Notes under the pieces: model-generated
Database searches by the model: none
Told to the model about the DNA's origin: nothing
The model's input: the letters and a program-made list of their open reading frames with translations, nothing else
From: Acidobacteriota bacterium
Lineage (GTDB): Bacteria > Acidobacteriota > Blastocatellia > Pyrinomonadales > Pyrinomonadaceae
DNA length: 36,364 nucleotides
Reading direction: 5' to 3'
NCBI GenBank assembly: GCA_023436495.1
Contig: JAEZIT010000064.1
Location: 1 to 36,364, forward strand
Position numbers and translations under genes: made by a program
In this document: positions 8,856 to 17,222 of the stretch, piece after piece
Numbering within the stretch: the first letter of the stretch is position 1
Layout of the letters: the number at the start of each line of letters is the position of its first letter

Positions 8856-9174
8856 AAATGCCGTCTTCCTGATCACGAACCGCTGTTGCTTAAATAAAAC
8901 ACTTGTCCGTCTGCGGCACATCCTCTATAATGACAGCGGCGGGCAGCTAAGAAGGCCCGCAGAGTTGGTCTTTGAAAAAGTTTTTTAAAAAAACGCGGAA
9001 TATCGGGCAAATCGCCGCGTAACTCTAATGATAGCAAGTATTTGCACGTTCCAGGCCATGGTGGAACGCGGCCGGAACGCCGGCGGAACAAGCGCGGAAC
9101 CGGAACAGCGTCACGCCGGCAAAGCTCAAAAATTTGAACTAAACCGATTACGATGTCGTAAAATATAAACGACG
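8856..9174 (+). other. Intergenic region: promoter plus structured leader
   Basis: These 319 bases hold a good sigma-70 promoter (8903-8931) and a long A/T-run-containing leader of roughly 237 bases. The leader has a GCGGGC/GCCCGC hairpin (8939-8944 with 8955-8960), a T6A7 run (8981-8993) and an ACGCGG/CCGCGT hairpin (8993-8998 with 9015-9020). Repeated GGAAC-type words occur at about 9063-9107. I recognise no known riboswitch. Confidence 0.5.
8903..8931 (+). promoter_or_regulatory. Sigma-70-type promoter
   Basis: TTGTCC (8903-8908), a 17-base spacer and a perfect TATAAT (8926-8931). The predicted transcript starts near 8938 and would run through a long leader into the two membrane-protein genes at 9175-10281, unless it makes a separate small RNA. 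Confidence 0.6.
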
Positions 9175-9810
9175 ATGGCCAAAAAATACGATACAAATCC
9201 GCTCGATCCGGAATTTCCGGAAAAGGCACGCGCCGCCGCGAACACGGCGGGGATGGAGCCCGAAAGAGAGACCGTTTCGCTTCCGCGGACGGGATACGAG
9301 ACCGGACGGTTCGCGCCGGGCAGCGTCACCGAGGAGGAGACGCGAAGATTCAGCGACGCGAATTTTCACGCCTACGCCTACAACCATCCACAGCCGGCAA
9401 CGCTTTACCGGACGGCAAAACTGGACGTGGAATCGACTTCGAATAGAAAGGTAGCCGGCATCGGCCTGCCGGAAAATGTGCTGTCGATGCTGCCCTATCT
9501 TCCGTTCACGATCGGCCTGATCGCGGGCATTCTGGAGCTTGTCTTTGTTCCAAAAAGCGAGGCCAAGGTCAGGTTTCACGCCGCGCAGGGACTCGCTGCT
9601 CACCTCGGTATCCTGATCGTTACCACGATCCTGGGCATATTGGGAAATGTTACCGACCTTGCGGGTGTCGGCAACGGCATATTTCAGGCCGTCACGACGG
9701 TGATGCTGATCGTATTCGCGATCAAAGCGTGGCGCGGAAAGCCGGTCCATATCGAATCGGTCGATGACCTGACGAATTGGCTCGAGGATAAGATCAGTCC
9801 AAAATCATAA
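9175..9810 (+). CDS. Tic20/DUF4870-like membrane protein
   Basis: A 211-residue protein with a charged, probably disordered N-terminal half (about 1-95) and a small membrane domain (about 100-185) of three to four hydrophobic segments. The motif VRFHAAQGLAAHL (about 132-144) between helices is typical of the DUF4870/Tic20-like family, whose role is unknown. A short amphipathic tail ends the protein. The next gene begins at the base after its stop codon, so the two are surely co-transcribed and probably translationally coupled. A second candidate promoter (TTGAAC at 9134, taaaat at 9159, 19-base spacer) lies just upstream but is weak. Confidence 0.75.
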   Translation: MAKKYDTNPLDPEFPEKARAAANTAGMEPERETVSLPRTGYETGRFAPGSVTEEETRRFSDANFHAYAYNHPQPATLYRTAKLDVESTSNRKVAGIGLPENVLSMLPYLPFTIGLIAGILELVFVPKSEAKVRFHAAQGLAAHLGILIVTTILGILGNVTDLAGVGNGIFQAVTTVMLIVFAIKAWRGKPVHIESVDDLTNWLEDKISPKS

Positions 9811-10281
9811 ATGTACTGTCAAAACTGCGGAAACGAGATCAATCCTAAGCTGAAGTATTGCAGCGGCTGCGGCGTGCAAATACGCGACGATGAAGACAAG
9901 GACGGCACGCCCGGGAAAATGCTGGACAATATCCTGACGACGCTCTTTCTGGTCGTTATGTTCGGCCTCGGCATTCTGGTCGGATTGGTCGCGGTCCTGA
10001 TGAGCAACGGGGTCGACCCGGATCTGGTCGTCAAGCTTTCTGTTATCTATCTTGCGGCTGTATTCGGGATATGCTTTCTGCTTCTGCGGCAGGTTCCCAA
10101 GCTCGTCGATGCGAAACTTAATAAAAGACGGGAGCCTGCATTACCGCAGCCGGAATTCGTTCCGCCGCAGCGGCTTCGGCAGGCTGCGACCGCACAGCTC
10201 GAAGAATATCAGCAGCCGGCCGTAAGCATTACCGAACACACGACGCGAACGCTGGAAGAAGTTCCGCTGAAACGAAATTAA
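9811..10281 (+). CDS. Zinc-ribbon membrane protein
   Basis: 156 residues. The N-terminus is a zinc ribbon with ligands Cys3, Cys6, Cys17 and Cys20 (CQNC and CSGC). Two membrane helices follow at about 47-68 and 75-92, and then a Pro/Gln-rich cytosolic tail. Such zinc_ribbon_2 proteins are common, but their individual functions are unknown. The ATG directly abuts the stop of the DUF4870-like gene, suggesting that the two products act together in the membrane. The stop codon overlaps that of the convergent diiron-protein gene by three bases. Confidence 0.8.
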   Translation: MYCQNCGNEINPKLKYCSGCGVQIRDDEDKDGTPGKMLDNILTTLFLVVMFGLGILVGLVAVLMSNGVDPDLVVKLSVIYLAAVFGICFLLLRQVPKLVDAKLNKRREPALPQPEFVPPQRLRQAATAQLEEYQQPAVSITEHTTRTLEEVPLKRN

Positions 10282-11000
10282 CCGAGCTGTTCCCGAAGCA
10301 TCACGGCGTAATCCTTTATTGCCTGTTCGCCATCGCCTTGAAACACCGAACCGTGCATCGTCGCCAGCACTTTGGGGTTTAAGGCCGCCAGCCGCTGCAG
10401 CGTCGCGTCCGTGTAGCTCGTATACGGCATATAATTCGCGAGCGGCCCCTGCTGATAGGCAATGAACGTCTCTCTGGCACGGCCGACAACGTCAGACGTC
10501 GTCGTGGCTTCGACATCGCCGTTCTGGTGAAATAGATCGGAGCAGAACAGCACTCCGGACGTCTCTTCGAACAGCAGCCCGGCTTCCCAGCAGTGCGGCA
10601 CATGCGGCGTCTGGAGAAACCGGAAACGCTTGCTGCCGGTTTCCAGGATGTCGCCTTCGGACATGCCGAGCGCGGGATTTGACGGAGCAAAATCATCGAC
10701 GCTGACCACCTTGCCGACAAAGCTGCACACAGGCGTCGCACGAGGGGCGATGGCCTGCCATTCGTTGATCGAACCGCATTCATCGGCTTCGAAATGGCTG
10801 AACCCCAGCCATCGCAGGGTCGACGGATCGATCAGCTCCGCAACGGCATCTCGTATCAGCGGAAACAAAGCTCTCATTCCGGTATGGAATAGCAGTGGCT
10901 CTTCGTCGCGGATGAGAAACTGGCTGAACCCCAATTCAGCCTCGGGAATAAATGTATTGATGCGGAAAATATCGGGAGCGATCTCGGTGATACTCGTCAT
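10278..11000 (-). CDS. Stand-alone diiron beta-lactamase-fold protein (ODP/flavodiiron-like)
   Basis: A 240-residue metallo-beta-lactamase-fold protein that resembles the diiron domain of flavodiiron proteins. All six expected iron ligands can be matched: His69, Glu71 and Asp73 (HFEADE), His136 (VPHCWE), Asp155 (FCSDLF) and His216 (TMHGSVF). The usual second His of HxExDH is Glu74; that position is not a ligand in flavodiiron enzymes. No flavodoxin domain is attached, as in ODP-type oxygen-binding sensors. I infer oxygen or nitric oxide binding or reduction, with an unknown redox partner. The start at 11000 is chosen because ggagg lies 5 bases upstream; an upstream start at 11030 has no such site. 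Confidence 0.8.
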   Translation of the reverse strand: MTSITEIAPDIFRINTFIPEAELGFSQFLIRDEEPLLFHTGMRALFPLIRDAVAELIDPSTLRWLGFSHFEADECGSINEWQAIAPRATPVCSFVGKVVSVDDFAPSNPALGMSEGDILETGSKRFRFLQTPHVPHCWEAGLLFEETSGVLFCSDLFHQNGDVEATTTSDVVGRARETFIAYQQGPLANYMPYTSYTDATLQRLAALNPKVLATMHGSVFQGDGEQAIKDYAVMLREQLG

Positions 11001-11136
11001 ATTGCCTCCATGCGAATAAAATCGCTGCACTCATCCCACGCGTGCTGCGCTGCGGAAGTCTATCACGACATTTTCCCGCGCCCGTGCCGGCCTGCACGCG
11101 TTTCGTGTCCAAGCGATTATCGTTTAACATTTGATC

Positions 11137-11604
11137 ATGAGCAAGGAACTCTCGATACAGGAAACCTATTCACCTAACGGGATCTGTTTCGGCTGCGGGC
11201 CGAAGAACGATAAAGGCCTCAGGATCAGGAGCTTTGCCGAAGGCGACGAGCTTGTCGCGGAATGGCATGCGGAGCCTCACCATCAGGCATTCCCGGGTGT
11301 TTTGAACGGCGGGATCATCGGGGCATTGCTCGATTGCCACTCAAATTGGGCAGCCGCTTATTTTCTTATGAAACGCGACGGAAAGGCCGAAGCTCCGTGC
11401 ACGGTTACAGCGGATTTTAGCGTGAAGCTGCTTCGTCCGACGCCCGCGGACCAGCCGATACACCTTCGGGCGCGCGTCGTGGATTCTTCTGAGGACCGCG
11501 CGACCGTCGAAGCGGAACTGATCGTGAACGGTAAGGTTTGCGATACGTGCCGCGGAACATTCGTCGCGGTCAAGGAAGGCCACCCGGCGTATCATCGATG
11601 GTAA
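11137..11604 (+). CDS. PaaI-family hotdog thioesterase
   Basis: 155 residues with a single hotdog fold, expected to hydrolyse an acyl-CoA or similar thioester. Typical features are the helix-start motif GVLNGGIIGALLDCHSNWAA (about 51-70), where the Asn/Gly and Asp residues form the active site, and the strand CTVTADFSVKLLRPTP (about 87-102). An N-terminal CFGCGPKNDKGL block (about 15-26) with two Cys is common in this subgroup. The substrate is unknown. The start is the ATG at 11137; a TTG two codons earlier is weaker. The last 35 bases overlap the end of the convergent exonuclease gene. Confidence 0.85.
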   Translation: MSKELSIQETYSPNGICFGCGPKNDKGLRIRSFAEGDELVAEWHAEPHHQAFPGVLNGGIIGALLDCHSNWAAAYFLMKRDGKAEAPCTVTADFSVKLLRPTPADQPIHLRARVVDSSEDRATVEAELIVNGKVCDTCRGTFVAVKEGHPAYHRW

Positions 11605-12190
11605 CCACCGTCGATAAACTTCGGATCTTTGTCATTTGAATTTCGAATTCCCGGATCAACCCGAGTTTTTCCAGCCACGCGTACTGTTCTCGCATCAAGT
11701 TCGGCAGATGTATCACATCGGAAAGCGCATAATCGACGAGTTCCTTTGTCCACACGCCGTCCCAGTTTCGATTGAAAGACTTTCGGTGTGATTTCTCAAG
11801 GTCCACGGCGAAATAGCGATAGAGGGTTTCCGCGAGCGATGACGATTGGTTAGCCCCGCGGGTCAGCACCTTTTCCGCGATCATTGTATCGAAGACGTTA
11901 TTGACCGTGTATCCGTTTTCGCGCAGGAATTCGAGGTCGAATTTCGCGTTGTGGAATATTTTTACGGTACGATCGTTTTCCAGCAGTTCCCTCAACCGTC
12001 CGATCGCAACGCCCTCGCTGAACGGAACAAGAACATTGAAGTTACCGTCAGAGAACTGGATCGAGAATAGGCGGCCATATTTTGCGGACAGAGAAGAGGT
12101 TTCCGTGTCACAGCCCAGCACATCGGCCGACGACAGTGCGTCGTAAGCCGTTTCGATCTCTTCGTTGGTCCGGGCGACAAGAATATTCAC
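11570..12190 (-). CDS. DEDDy 3'-5' exonuclease domain protein (RNase D-like)
   Basis: A 206-residue protein made almost only of a DEDDy exonuclease domain. Exo I is Asp28/Glu30 (CDTET), Exo II is Asp85 (HNAKFDLEFL) and Exo III is Tyr154/Asp158 (YALSDVIHL). These are the metal- and substrate-binding residues of RNase D and of the proofreading domain of DNA polymerase I. RNase D normally has one or two HRDC domains afterwards; these are absent, so the natural substrate may differ. The start codon is GTG at 12190. The gene runs convergently into the thioesterase gene with a 35-base overlap. Confidence 0.85.
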   Translation of the reverse strand: MNILVARTNEEIETAYDALSSADVLGCDTETSSLSAKYGRLFSIQFSDGNFNVLVPFSEGVAIGRLRELLENDRTVKIFHNAKFDLEFLRENGYTVNNVFDTMIAEKVLTRGANQSSSLAETLYRYFAVDLEKSHRKSFNRNWDGVWTKELVDYALSDVIHLPNLMREQYAWLEKLGLIREFEIQMTKIRSLSTVVTIDDTPGGLP

Positions 12191-12272
12191 TTTTTAATTG
12201 TAGAGCAGTGAACTCGAACAGGAAAATGTATTAATCTATCCTTTCGCTCGTCGAGAGACGTCGCTCTTATAT

Positions 12273-12923
12273 ATGCCCGATATTTTGAATGAAGTAGAGA
12301 TCCGTGTTCTTGGCTGCCTTGTCGAGAAACAACTGACAACGCCCGAGTATTACCCGCTGACGCTAAACGCTCTGACCGCTGCCTGTAATCAGAAAAGCAA
12401 TCGCGATCCGGTTGTTAATTACGATGAGACAACGATCATGTCAGCCATAGACAGCTTGCGCGACCGGAATCTCGTTTATCTCTTTTACGGCAGCACGAGC
12501 CGTTCGGTCAAATACAAACACATGCTCCCGAGTGTTTACGAACTCGACGCGGCAGGCGTCGCGATCTTGGCCGTCTTGTTTCTCCGCGGCCCGCAAACGC
12601 TGGGCGAGATCCGGGAACGCACCGGCAGGCTCCACGAATTCGGCAGCATCGGCGAGGTTCAGGAGAAGCTCGACGATCTGACTCGCCGCGACGAGCCGCT
12701 GGTCGTAAAGCTTGAACGCCAACCCGGCCAAAAAGAAGCTCGTTATGCCCACCTGCTGTCCGGCCCGGTCGATGCCGCGTCGGTCGCACCGGCAAGCTCA
12801 CGTGCACAAGCGTCCGGCGGTTCTGAACGGATCGGTGAATTAGAGGAAGAACTAAAGCAGTTGCGAGCAGAGCTTGAAGCGTTTCGTTCGGAGTTTTCCG
12901 AGTTCAGAAAGCAGTTCGAGTGA
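12273..12923 (+). CDS. YceH/DUF480 family protein (UPF0502)
   Basis: A 216-residue member of the DUF480 family, with two winged-helix domains. The family start, LNEVEIRVLGCLVEKQLTTP (residues 4-23), and the conserved block ALTAACNQKSNRDPVVNYDE (about 29-48) are intact. The second half of the core carries LRGPQTLGEIRERTGRL (about 104-120). The C-terminal 30 residues are a coiled coil (ELEEELKQLRAEL). The fold suggests DNA binding, but no function is established. It is transcribed divergently from the exonuclease gene across an 82-base gap and ends about 95 bases before a terminator hairpin. Confidence 0.9.
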   Translation: MPDILNEVEIRVLGCLVEKQLTTPEYYPLTLNALTAACNQKSNRDPVVNYDETTIMSAIDSLRDRNLVYLFYGSTSRSVKYKHMLPSVYELDAAGVAILAVLFLRGPQTLGEIRERTGRLHEFGSIGEVQEKLDDLTRRDEPLVVKLERQPGQKEARYAHLLSGPVDAASVAPASSRAQASGGSERIGELEEELKQLRAELEAFRSEFSEFRKQFE

Positions 12924-13018
12924 GGCGGCTCAGTTGAGGATTCTGTCTGGGGATTCTACATGAGCAGATCGAACACCCGTTGACCCCGCCGATCGGACGC
13001 GTGCAGCCGAAAACACAA

Positions 13019-13045
13019 AAACGACGGGAGTTTAGCCCGTCGTTT
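13019..13045. terminator. Bidirectional terminator
   Basis: A perfect 10-bp stem AAACGACGGG (13019-13028) with CCCGTCGTTT (13036-13045) and a 7-base loop. A-rich sequence on the left gives a T-tract for leftward transcripts, and the T-run at the right arm serves rightward ones. It separates the convergent yceH-like gene and the repeat-protein gene. Confidence 0.8.
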
Positions 13046-13067
13046 AACTTGTGATCCCGGCCGGATC

Positions 13068-13964
13068 TTATCTAGACCAAACGCCGATCTTCTTCTGCAC
13101 CAATTGCTCGACGGTGATGTTCGGATTTTCGGCACGTGCCTGGCGGACGTACGCCGCGTCGATCTTGAAAATGCGGAGCTTGACTACCTGTTCCGGATCG
13201 AGGTCAGTCAGCCCTTCTGCCCGCAATTCATTGAGAAATTCCGGGGTGACCTTGAAAATGCTGTATTTTACCAGATTTTCAAAGCTCTGAACGCCGAAGC
13301 CCATGTCTTTGATCTCGCGAACGTAATTGGCATCGATCTTGAATATACGCGCCTTTACAAGGTCTTCCATCGACAGGTTCGGAAAACCTGTTGCTTTCAT
13401 CTCCGCCATAAATTTGGAGTCGACCTTGAAGATTGCCGCCTTGAACAGATCATCGACATCCAGCGGCCCGAAATTCGCAGCCAGCAGGTCGTCGGCAAGT
13501 GCGGTGGTCACGTTTATCGTAGCAGCAGCGAACAGCCGGTCTTCAACCGTTCCATTGCCCTTCGACGTAAACTTGTCGAAATCGAAGCCGCGGCTGCGCA
13601 TCGCTTCGACATAGGCCGTGTTCGGCGTGAAGCGATAGTTGCCGGAACCCTTTCCGTTTTCGAATGAGCCTTGGCATTCGATCGTTCCCGCTTCGCGGAC
13701 GATGCGGAAAGAGGCCGATCCACTGTCCGCCTGCGAGCGTGTCAGCCCGTCGATTTCGCTATACGGAATGGTCACGCCCTGCCGATTCCGCTCGTTGCCG
13801 CGCGAATCGCGTGTAAATGAAATGTGGATCTTTTCGGGACTTCCTTTTTCAGCGTTTGCCGTCCATGTACCGGTGACCGGCGATTGGGCCACGATCACAT
13901 ACGATCCGATGACGATCACGATGAGAGCGAGGGATATAAGTCCTTTGAAATGATTTCTGTGCAT
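13068..13964 (-). CDS. Secreted protein with 29-residue helical repeats
   Basis: 298 residues with an N-terminal membrane/signal segment (about 9-26), a beta-rich domain opening VTGTWTANAEKG (about 30-112) and a C-terminal repeat array. Four to five units of about 29 residues start near 166, with the shared core DLVKxRIFKIDAxYVREIK; examples are at 197-225, 226-254 and 255-281. An earlier degenerate unit lies near 114-130. I know similar arrays from acidobacterial proteins, sometimes attached to BlaR1/M56-type sensors, but no function is established. The start is firm: ggagg lies 7 bases upstream of the ATG at 13964. It may be co-transcribed with the upstream GNAT gene (95-base gap). Confidence 0.8.
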   Translation of the reverse strand: MHRNHFKGLISLALIVIVIGSYVIVAQSPVTGTWTANAEKGSPEKIHISFTRDSRGNERNRQGVTIPYSEIDGLTRSQADSGSASFRIVREAGTIECQGSFENGKGSGNYRFTPNTAYVEAMRSRGFDFDKFTSKGNGTVEDRLFAAATINVTTALADDLLAANFGPLDVDDLFKAAIFKVDSKFMAEMKATGFPNLSMEDLVKARIFKIDANYVREIKDMGFGVQSFENLVKYSIFKVTPEFLNELRAEGLTDLDPEQVVKLRIFKIDAAYVRQARAENPNITVEQLVQKKIGVWSR

Positions 13965-14059
13965 TACTGCCTCCGTTGGTATTAAATATTTGCCGCAATT
14001 CGTGCGTTATATTAGTGGAACACCAAACAAAGACGATTTGTGACAGAATTTTTATCGGG

Positions 14060-14536
14060 TCATGAGGCAAGGGAGTCAAAAGCAGCATCGGTAAATTTGA
14101 AATGGCGTTCAGAGTCGTCCCGGACCGCTCCAAGTTTTACGTAGAATCCTATCGCGGAGGTGTTCCAGTCCAGAACCTGAAAATCGATGCGTTCGAATCC
14201 GCGGGAGCGCGCCGATGCCGCGATCGCTTTTAACATCGCCTCGCCGATCCGTTTTCCCTGATATGCCGGGCTGACATAAATATCTTCAAGATAAAAACCA
14301 CGCTGCCCGCGAAAGCTGGAAAAGTTCGGGTAGAACAAAGCGTAGCCGACTGCACGCCCGTTGTCGCGAGCAACCAACCCCTCGACAAAACCCTTATCTC
14401 CGAACATCGCCTCGCGTAGACGCGGTTCGTCCACCGTACAGAATTCACTCAATTTTTCGAATTCCGCGAATGCACGCATTAATTCCAGTATTTCCGGAAT
14501 GTCTTCCTCGTGCGCGGAAAGTATTTTGATCGCCAT
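14060..14536 (-). CDS. GNAT acetyltransferase (diamine/thialysine N-acetyltransferase-like)
   Basis: 158 residues with a complete GNAT fold. The acetyl-CoA binding motif A is IYVSPAYQGKRIGEAMLKAI (about 91-110), with Q/R-x-x-G-x-G/A spacing. Motif B includes WNTSAIGFYVKLGA (about 123-136). The segment FYLEDIYV and the WN-x-x-A-x-x-FY ending resemble spermidine/thialysine acetyltransferases, so an amino-group acceptor is likely, but the substrate is an inference. The start codon lies 11 bases past a terminator hairpin that ends the upstream TPR gene. Confidence 0.88.
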   Translation of the reverse strand: MAIKILSAHEEDIPEILELMRAFAEFEKLSEFCTVDEPRLREAMFGDKGFVEGLVARDNGRAVGYALFYPNFSSFRGQRGFYLEDIYVSPAYQGKRIGEAMLKAIAASARSRGFERIDFQVLDWNTSAIGFYVKLGAVRDDSERHFKFTDAAFDSLAS

Positions 14537-14540
14537 AAAT

Positions 14541-14575
14541 ATAAAAAGCCGCTGCGGAATTATATCAGCAGCGGC
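14541..14575 (-). terminator. Intrinsic terminator after the TPR protein gene
   Basis: An 8-bp GCCGCTGC/GCAGCGGC stem (14548-14555 with 14568-14575) with a 12-base loop. Reading leftward it is followed by tttttatattt. It lies 23 bases past the stop of the minus-strand gene ending at 14598. Confidence 0.8.
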
Positions 14576-14597
14576 CCGCGGTTAGGATAAGAAAAAG

Positions 14598-15905
14598 TTA
14601 GTTCTTTCGTCTGGTTGCAGGAACTTTCTGCGGAGTAAGCTTCTGCGACTTCAGGTACTCGACCGCATCGGCAACACTCTGCTTCAGCCGGTGGTTCGCC
14701 GGGGCGACCTCAACGAATTTGACCATATAGTTGAGTCCTTCCTGACGCTGGTCGTTGTTCCCGGCGGTTTCGCCCTCGGCAAACAAAGACAGCCCGAGAC
14801 CGGCAAGCGCATCGGCGTTGTTCGGTGCAAATTCGATCGCCTTACGATATTCAACTATTGCATTGCCGGTATCGCCGGCCACGCGATATACGTCACCGAG
14901 TGTTGTCAGAGCCTCGCTTTTCTTGGCAGCGTCGGCTTCTGTTGCGACGTACTCCGGAATGAGAGATTTAGCGGACGCGGTCGCGGCCGGATCAACTTGT
15001 TCGGTCTGTGCCATCAGCCTAAACGTGTCCTTGGCTCCGGCCAGAGCCGCAGCCTTGGCAGCTTCTGCAGTTTTCGGATCAGTGAGCTCTGCTACCGGAG
15101 CATTCTTAAGTATCGTAAATGATTTGTTATAGCTCTCGGCTGCATCCAAAAGGTCTTTGCGAACCTTACCCATTCCCTCGGCACGTGCGGCCTGATCGAG
15201 CTTGATGCTTGCGTTATAGTTTGTTACAGCGCGCTGACGCAATGCAGCACCCTTGTTATTCAAAAGTATCGGCGCTGTTCCGGCATAGGTCGGATCAGCA
15301 TCAATGCCTTCGCTGTACTTCACGATCGCATTGTCCCAATCCTTGGCACCGAAAGCCGTATTGCCGTCGGTAAGTGCCTTCTGGATGACCGCGTTCTTGT
15401 TCTCGATCTCTTTGTTCCTGGCCGTTACCTCTGCAACCTGTTTCTCGTACTCTTCTTTGGCCTTCTTATCGGCCTCGCTCGGCTGGCGCGGGGCTTCGCC
15501 CGGCATCGGAGTATTGCTTATAGCTGATCGGATCTCTTCTTCGGTCCAGCGCTTACCATCGCCTTCCTGTAGGACGATCTGGATCTTTTCCATTCCGGCT
15601 TTCACGTTGGGATAGTAACCAGGCTTTGCTCCCGGAGCGCTTATTGACAGAACGAAATTAGCGCCCATCGGCAATCCGGCAAAGCTGAATTCGCCCTTCT
15701 TATTCGTCTTATCCGATGGCAGTGTCGATTTTATATCTGTACGGTAAACTTCCACCAAAGCACCGTTCACCGGAGTCTTGGTTCCGTCAGCCTTCTCCAT
15801 AATTACGGTGCCCGTCACGGGAGCGGTCTGCGCCGCTGCTGCCGAAACGCCGATCAAAAATATCGCGAACGTAAATATTACGCTAAAATAATTCTTCCGA
15901 AACAT
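14598..15905 (-). CDS. Secreted carboxypeptidase-regulatory-like plus TPR protein
   Basis: 435 residues. A signal peptide (about 1-26, ending AAAAQ) is followed by a carboxypeptidase-regulatory-like beta sandwich (about 29-112; VTGTVIMEKADG, then KKGEFSFAGLP). A charged coiled-coil linker follows (about 140-175), then TPR units: one at about 175-205 (AFGAKDWDNAIVKYSEGI) and another at about 340-375 (GDVYRVAGDTGNAIVEYRKA). I expect a cell-envelope scaffold; no enzyme motif is seen. The start at 15905 is backed by ggagg 7 bases upstream, while a farther start at 15947 would hide the signal peptide. It ends at a clear terminator. Confidence 0.85.
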   Translation of the reverse strand: MFRKNYFSVIFTFAIFLIGVSAAAAQTAPVTGTVIMEKADGTKTPVNGALVEVYRTDIKSTLPSDKTNKKGEFSFAGLPMGANFVLSISAPGAKPGYYPNVKAGMEKIQIVLQEGDGKRWTEEEIRSAISNTPMPGEAPRQPSEADKKAKEEYEKQVAEVTARNKEIENKNAVIQKALTDGNTAFGAKDWDNAIVKYSEGIDADPTYAGTAPILLNNKGAALRQRAVTNYNASIKLDQAARAEGMGKVRKDLLDAAESYNKSFTILKNAPVAELTDPKTAEAAKAAALAGAKDTFRLMAQTEQVDPAATASAKSLIPEYVATEADAAKKSEALTTLGDVYRVAGDTGNAIVEYRKAIEFAPNNADALAGLGLSLFAEGETAGNNDQRQEGLNYMVKFVEVAPANHRLKQSVADAVEYLKSQKLTPQKVPATRRKN

Positions 15906-16036
15906 TGAATTCCTCCGATAACTGTGTGAAAAACGCGAAATGCTCAATTAAGATGACATCCCAGCGAAAAGGGTTTGTCTTTTTAGCAACATTTTAACCT
16001 TATTTTCACGAAAATTCGAAGCAGGAAGTCTCCATC

Positions 16037-16066
16037 TTGAAATAATTTCCGGGCAGCGAATATTAA
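16037..16066 (+). promoter_or_regulatory. Candidate promoter for serC
   Basis: TTGAAA (16037-16042) and TATTAA (16061-16066) with an 18-base spacer, about 65 bases before the serC ATG. The match is moderate and read by eye. Confidence 0.3.
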
Positions 16067-16132
16067 ACGCCGCGCGGCCGTATGTTATTGTATGGCTTTT
16101 GAATACATCGACTGATACTTTACGTGCAACTT

Positions 16133-17221
16133 ATGGATAAGCGAATCTATAATTTCAGCTCCGGACCGTCGATTCTGCCGGTTCCCGTCCTTGAACGCGC
16201 GCAGGCAGAACTCCTTTCATTTCACGGTATAGGCATGAGCGTTATGGAGATCAGCCATCGCTCGGCGCACTTTGAGCGGGTATTGAATGCGGCCGAAGCC
16301 GGACTTCGCGATCTGCTGAACATTCCCGAACATTATCGCGTCTTGTTTTTGCAGGGTGGTGCCTCGCTCCAGTTCACGATGGTGCCGATGAATTTGCGTC
16401 ACGAAGGCGAATCGGCCGATTATGTCGTCACAGGCGCCTGGGGCGAAAAAGCAGTAGCCGAGGCCGCCCGTAGCGGCTCGGCAAATACAATATTTTCGTC
16501 CGAGAAAGACGGTTACCGTAACGTGCCGGCGCAGGAAGAACTTAATTTTGGCAGCGATGCCCGGTACGTCCATTACACTTCGAATGAAACGATCGAAGGC
16601 GTCGAGTTCAAATACGACCTCGATGCCGGAGGAATTCCAGTGGTCTGCGATGCCTCATCAAATATCTTGTCCAAACCCATTGATATTGAGAAGTACGCCC
16701 TTATTTACGCCGGCGCGCAGAAGAATATCGGCCCGAGCGGCGTAACGGTGGTTATCATTCGGGACGACTTGATCGAACGTGTCCCGGACGGGCTGCCGCC
16801 GCTGCTGGATTATCGAAAATATGCCGAAAACGTTTCAATGCAGAACACTCCGAACACTTGGGGTATCTATCTGATCAGCTTGGTGTGTGATTGGCTCAAG
16901 GCTCAGGGCGGCGTCGATGCCATTGCTAAGCGAAACAAGGCGAAGGCCGAGATTTTGTATAAAGCGATCGACGATAGCGATGGGTTTTACACCGGACATT
17001 CAAGTCGCGATGCGCGTTCGTTGATGAATGTTACCTTTCGGCTGCCTTCGGATGATCTCAATTTAGAATTCTGTAAAGAGGCCGAGGCATTAGGGCTGGA
17101 TGGGCTCGCTGGACACCGGTCGGTCGGCGGCGTCCGCGCGTCCATTTACAATGCGTTTCCAAAAGAAGGCGTCGAAAGGCTAGTCGAATTTATGGAGGAT
17201 TTTGCCGATCGGAAAGGTTAG
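16133..17221 (+). CDS. serC: Phosphoserine aminotransferase
   Basis: 362 residues; it converts 3-phosphohydroxypyruvate and glutamate to phosphoserine in serine synthesis, with a parallel role in pyridoxal phosphate synthesis in some bacteria. The N-terminal signature NFSSGPSILPVPVLE and FLQGGASLQF, which holds PLP phosphate, are typical. The PLP lysine is Lys197 in YAGAQKNIGPSG, and the C-terminal GLAGHRSVGGVRASIYNAFP block is intact. I use the ATG at 16133; a GTG three codons earlier is possible. It ends one base from the stop of the convergent selA, an arrangement of two serine-related genes that may be chance. Confidence 0.97.
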   Translation: MDKRIYNFSSGPSILPVPVLERAQAELLSFHGIGMSVMEISHRSAHFERVLNAAEAGLRDLLNIPEHYRVLFLQGGASLQFTMVPMNLRHEGESADYVVTGAWGEKAVAEAARSGSANTIFSSEKDGYRNVPAQEELNFGSDARYVHYTSNETIEGVEFKYDLDAGGIPVVCDASSNILSKPIDIEKYALIYAGAQKNIGPSGVTVVIIRDDLIERVPDGLPPLLDYRKYAENVSMQNTPNTWGIYLISLVCDWLKAQGGVDAIAKRNKAKAEILYKAIDDSDGFYTGHSSRDARSLMNVTFRLPSDDLNLEFCKEAEALGLDGLAGHRSVGGVRASIYNAFPKEGVERLVEFMEDFADRKG

Positions 17222-17222
17222 T

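Noticed and set aside
9134..9164. Promoter directly before 9175 (TTGAAC and taaaat)
   Set aside because: The spacer is 19 bases and the implied leader is only a few bases; the pair at 8903-8931 is better. It is mentioned only as an alternative.
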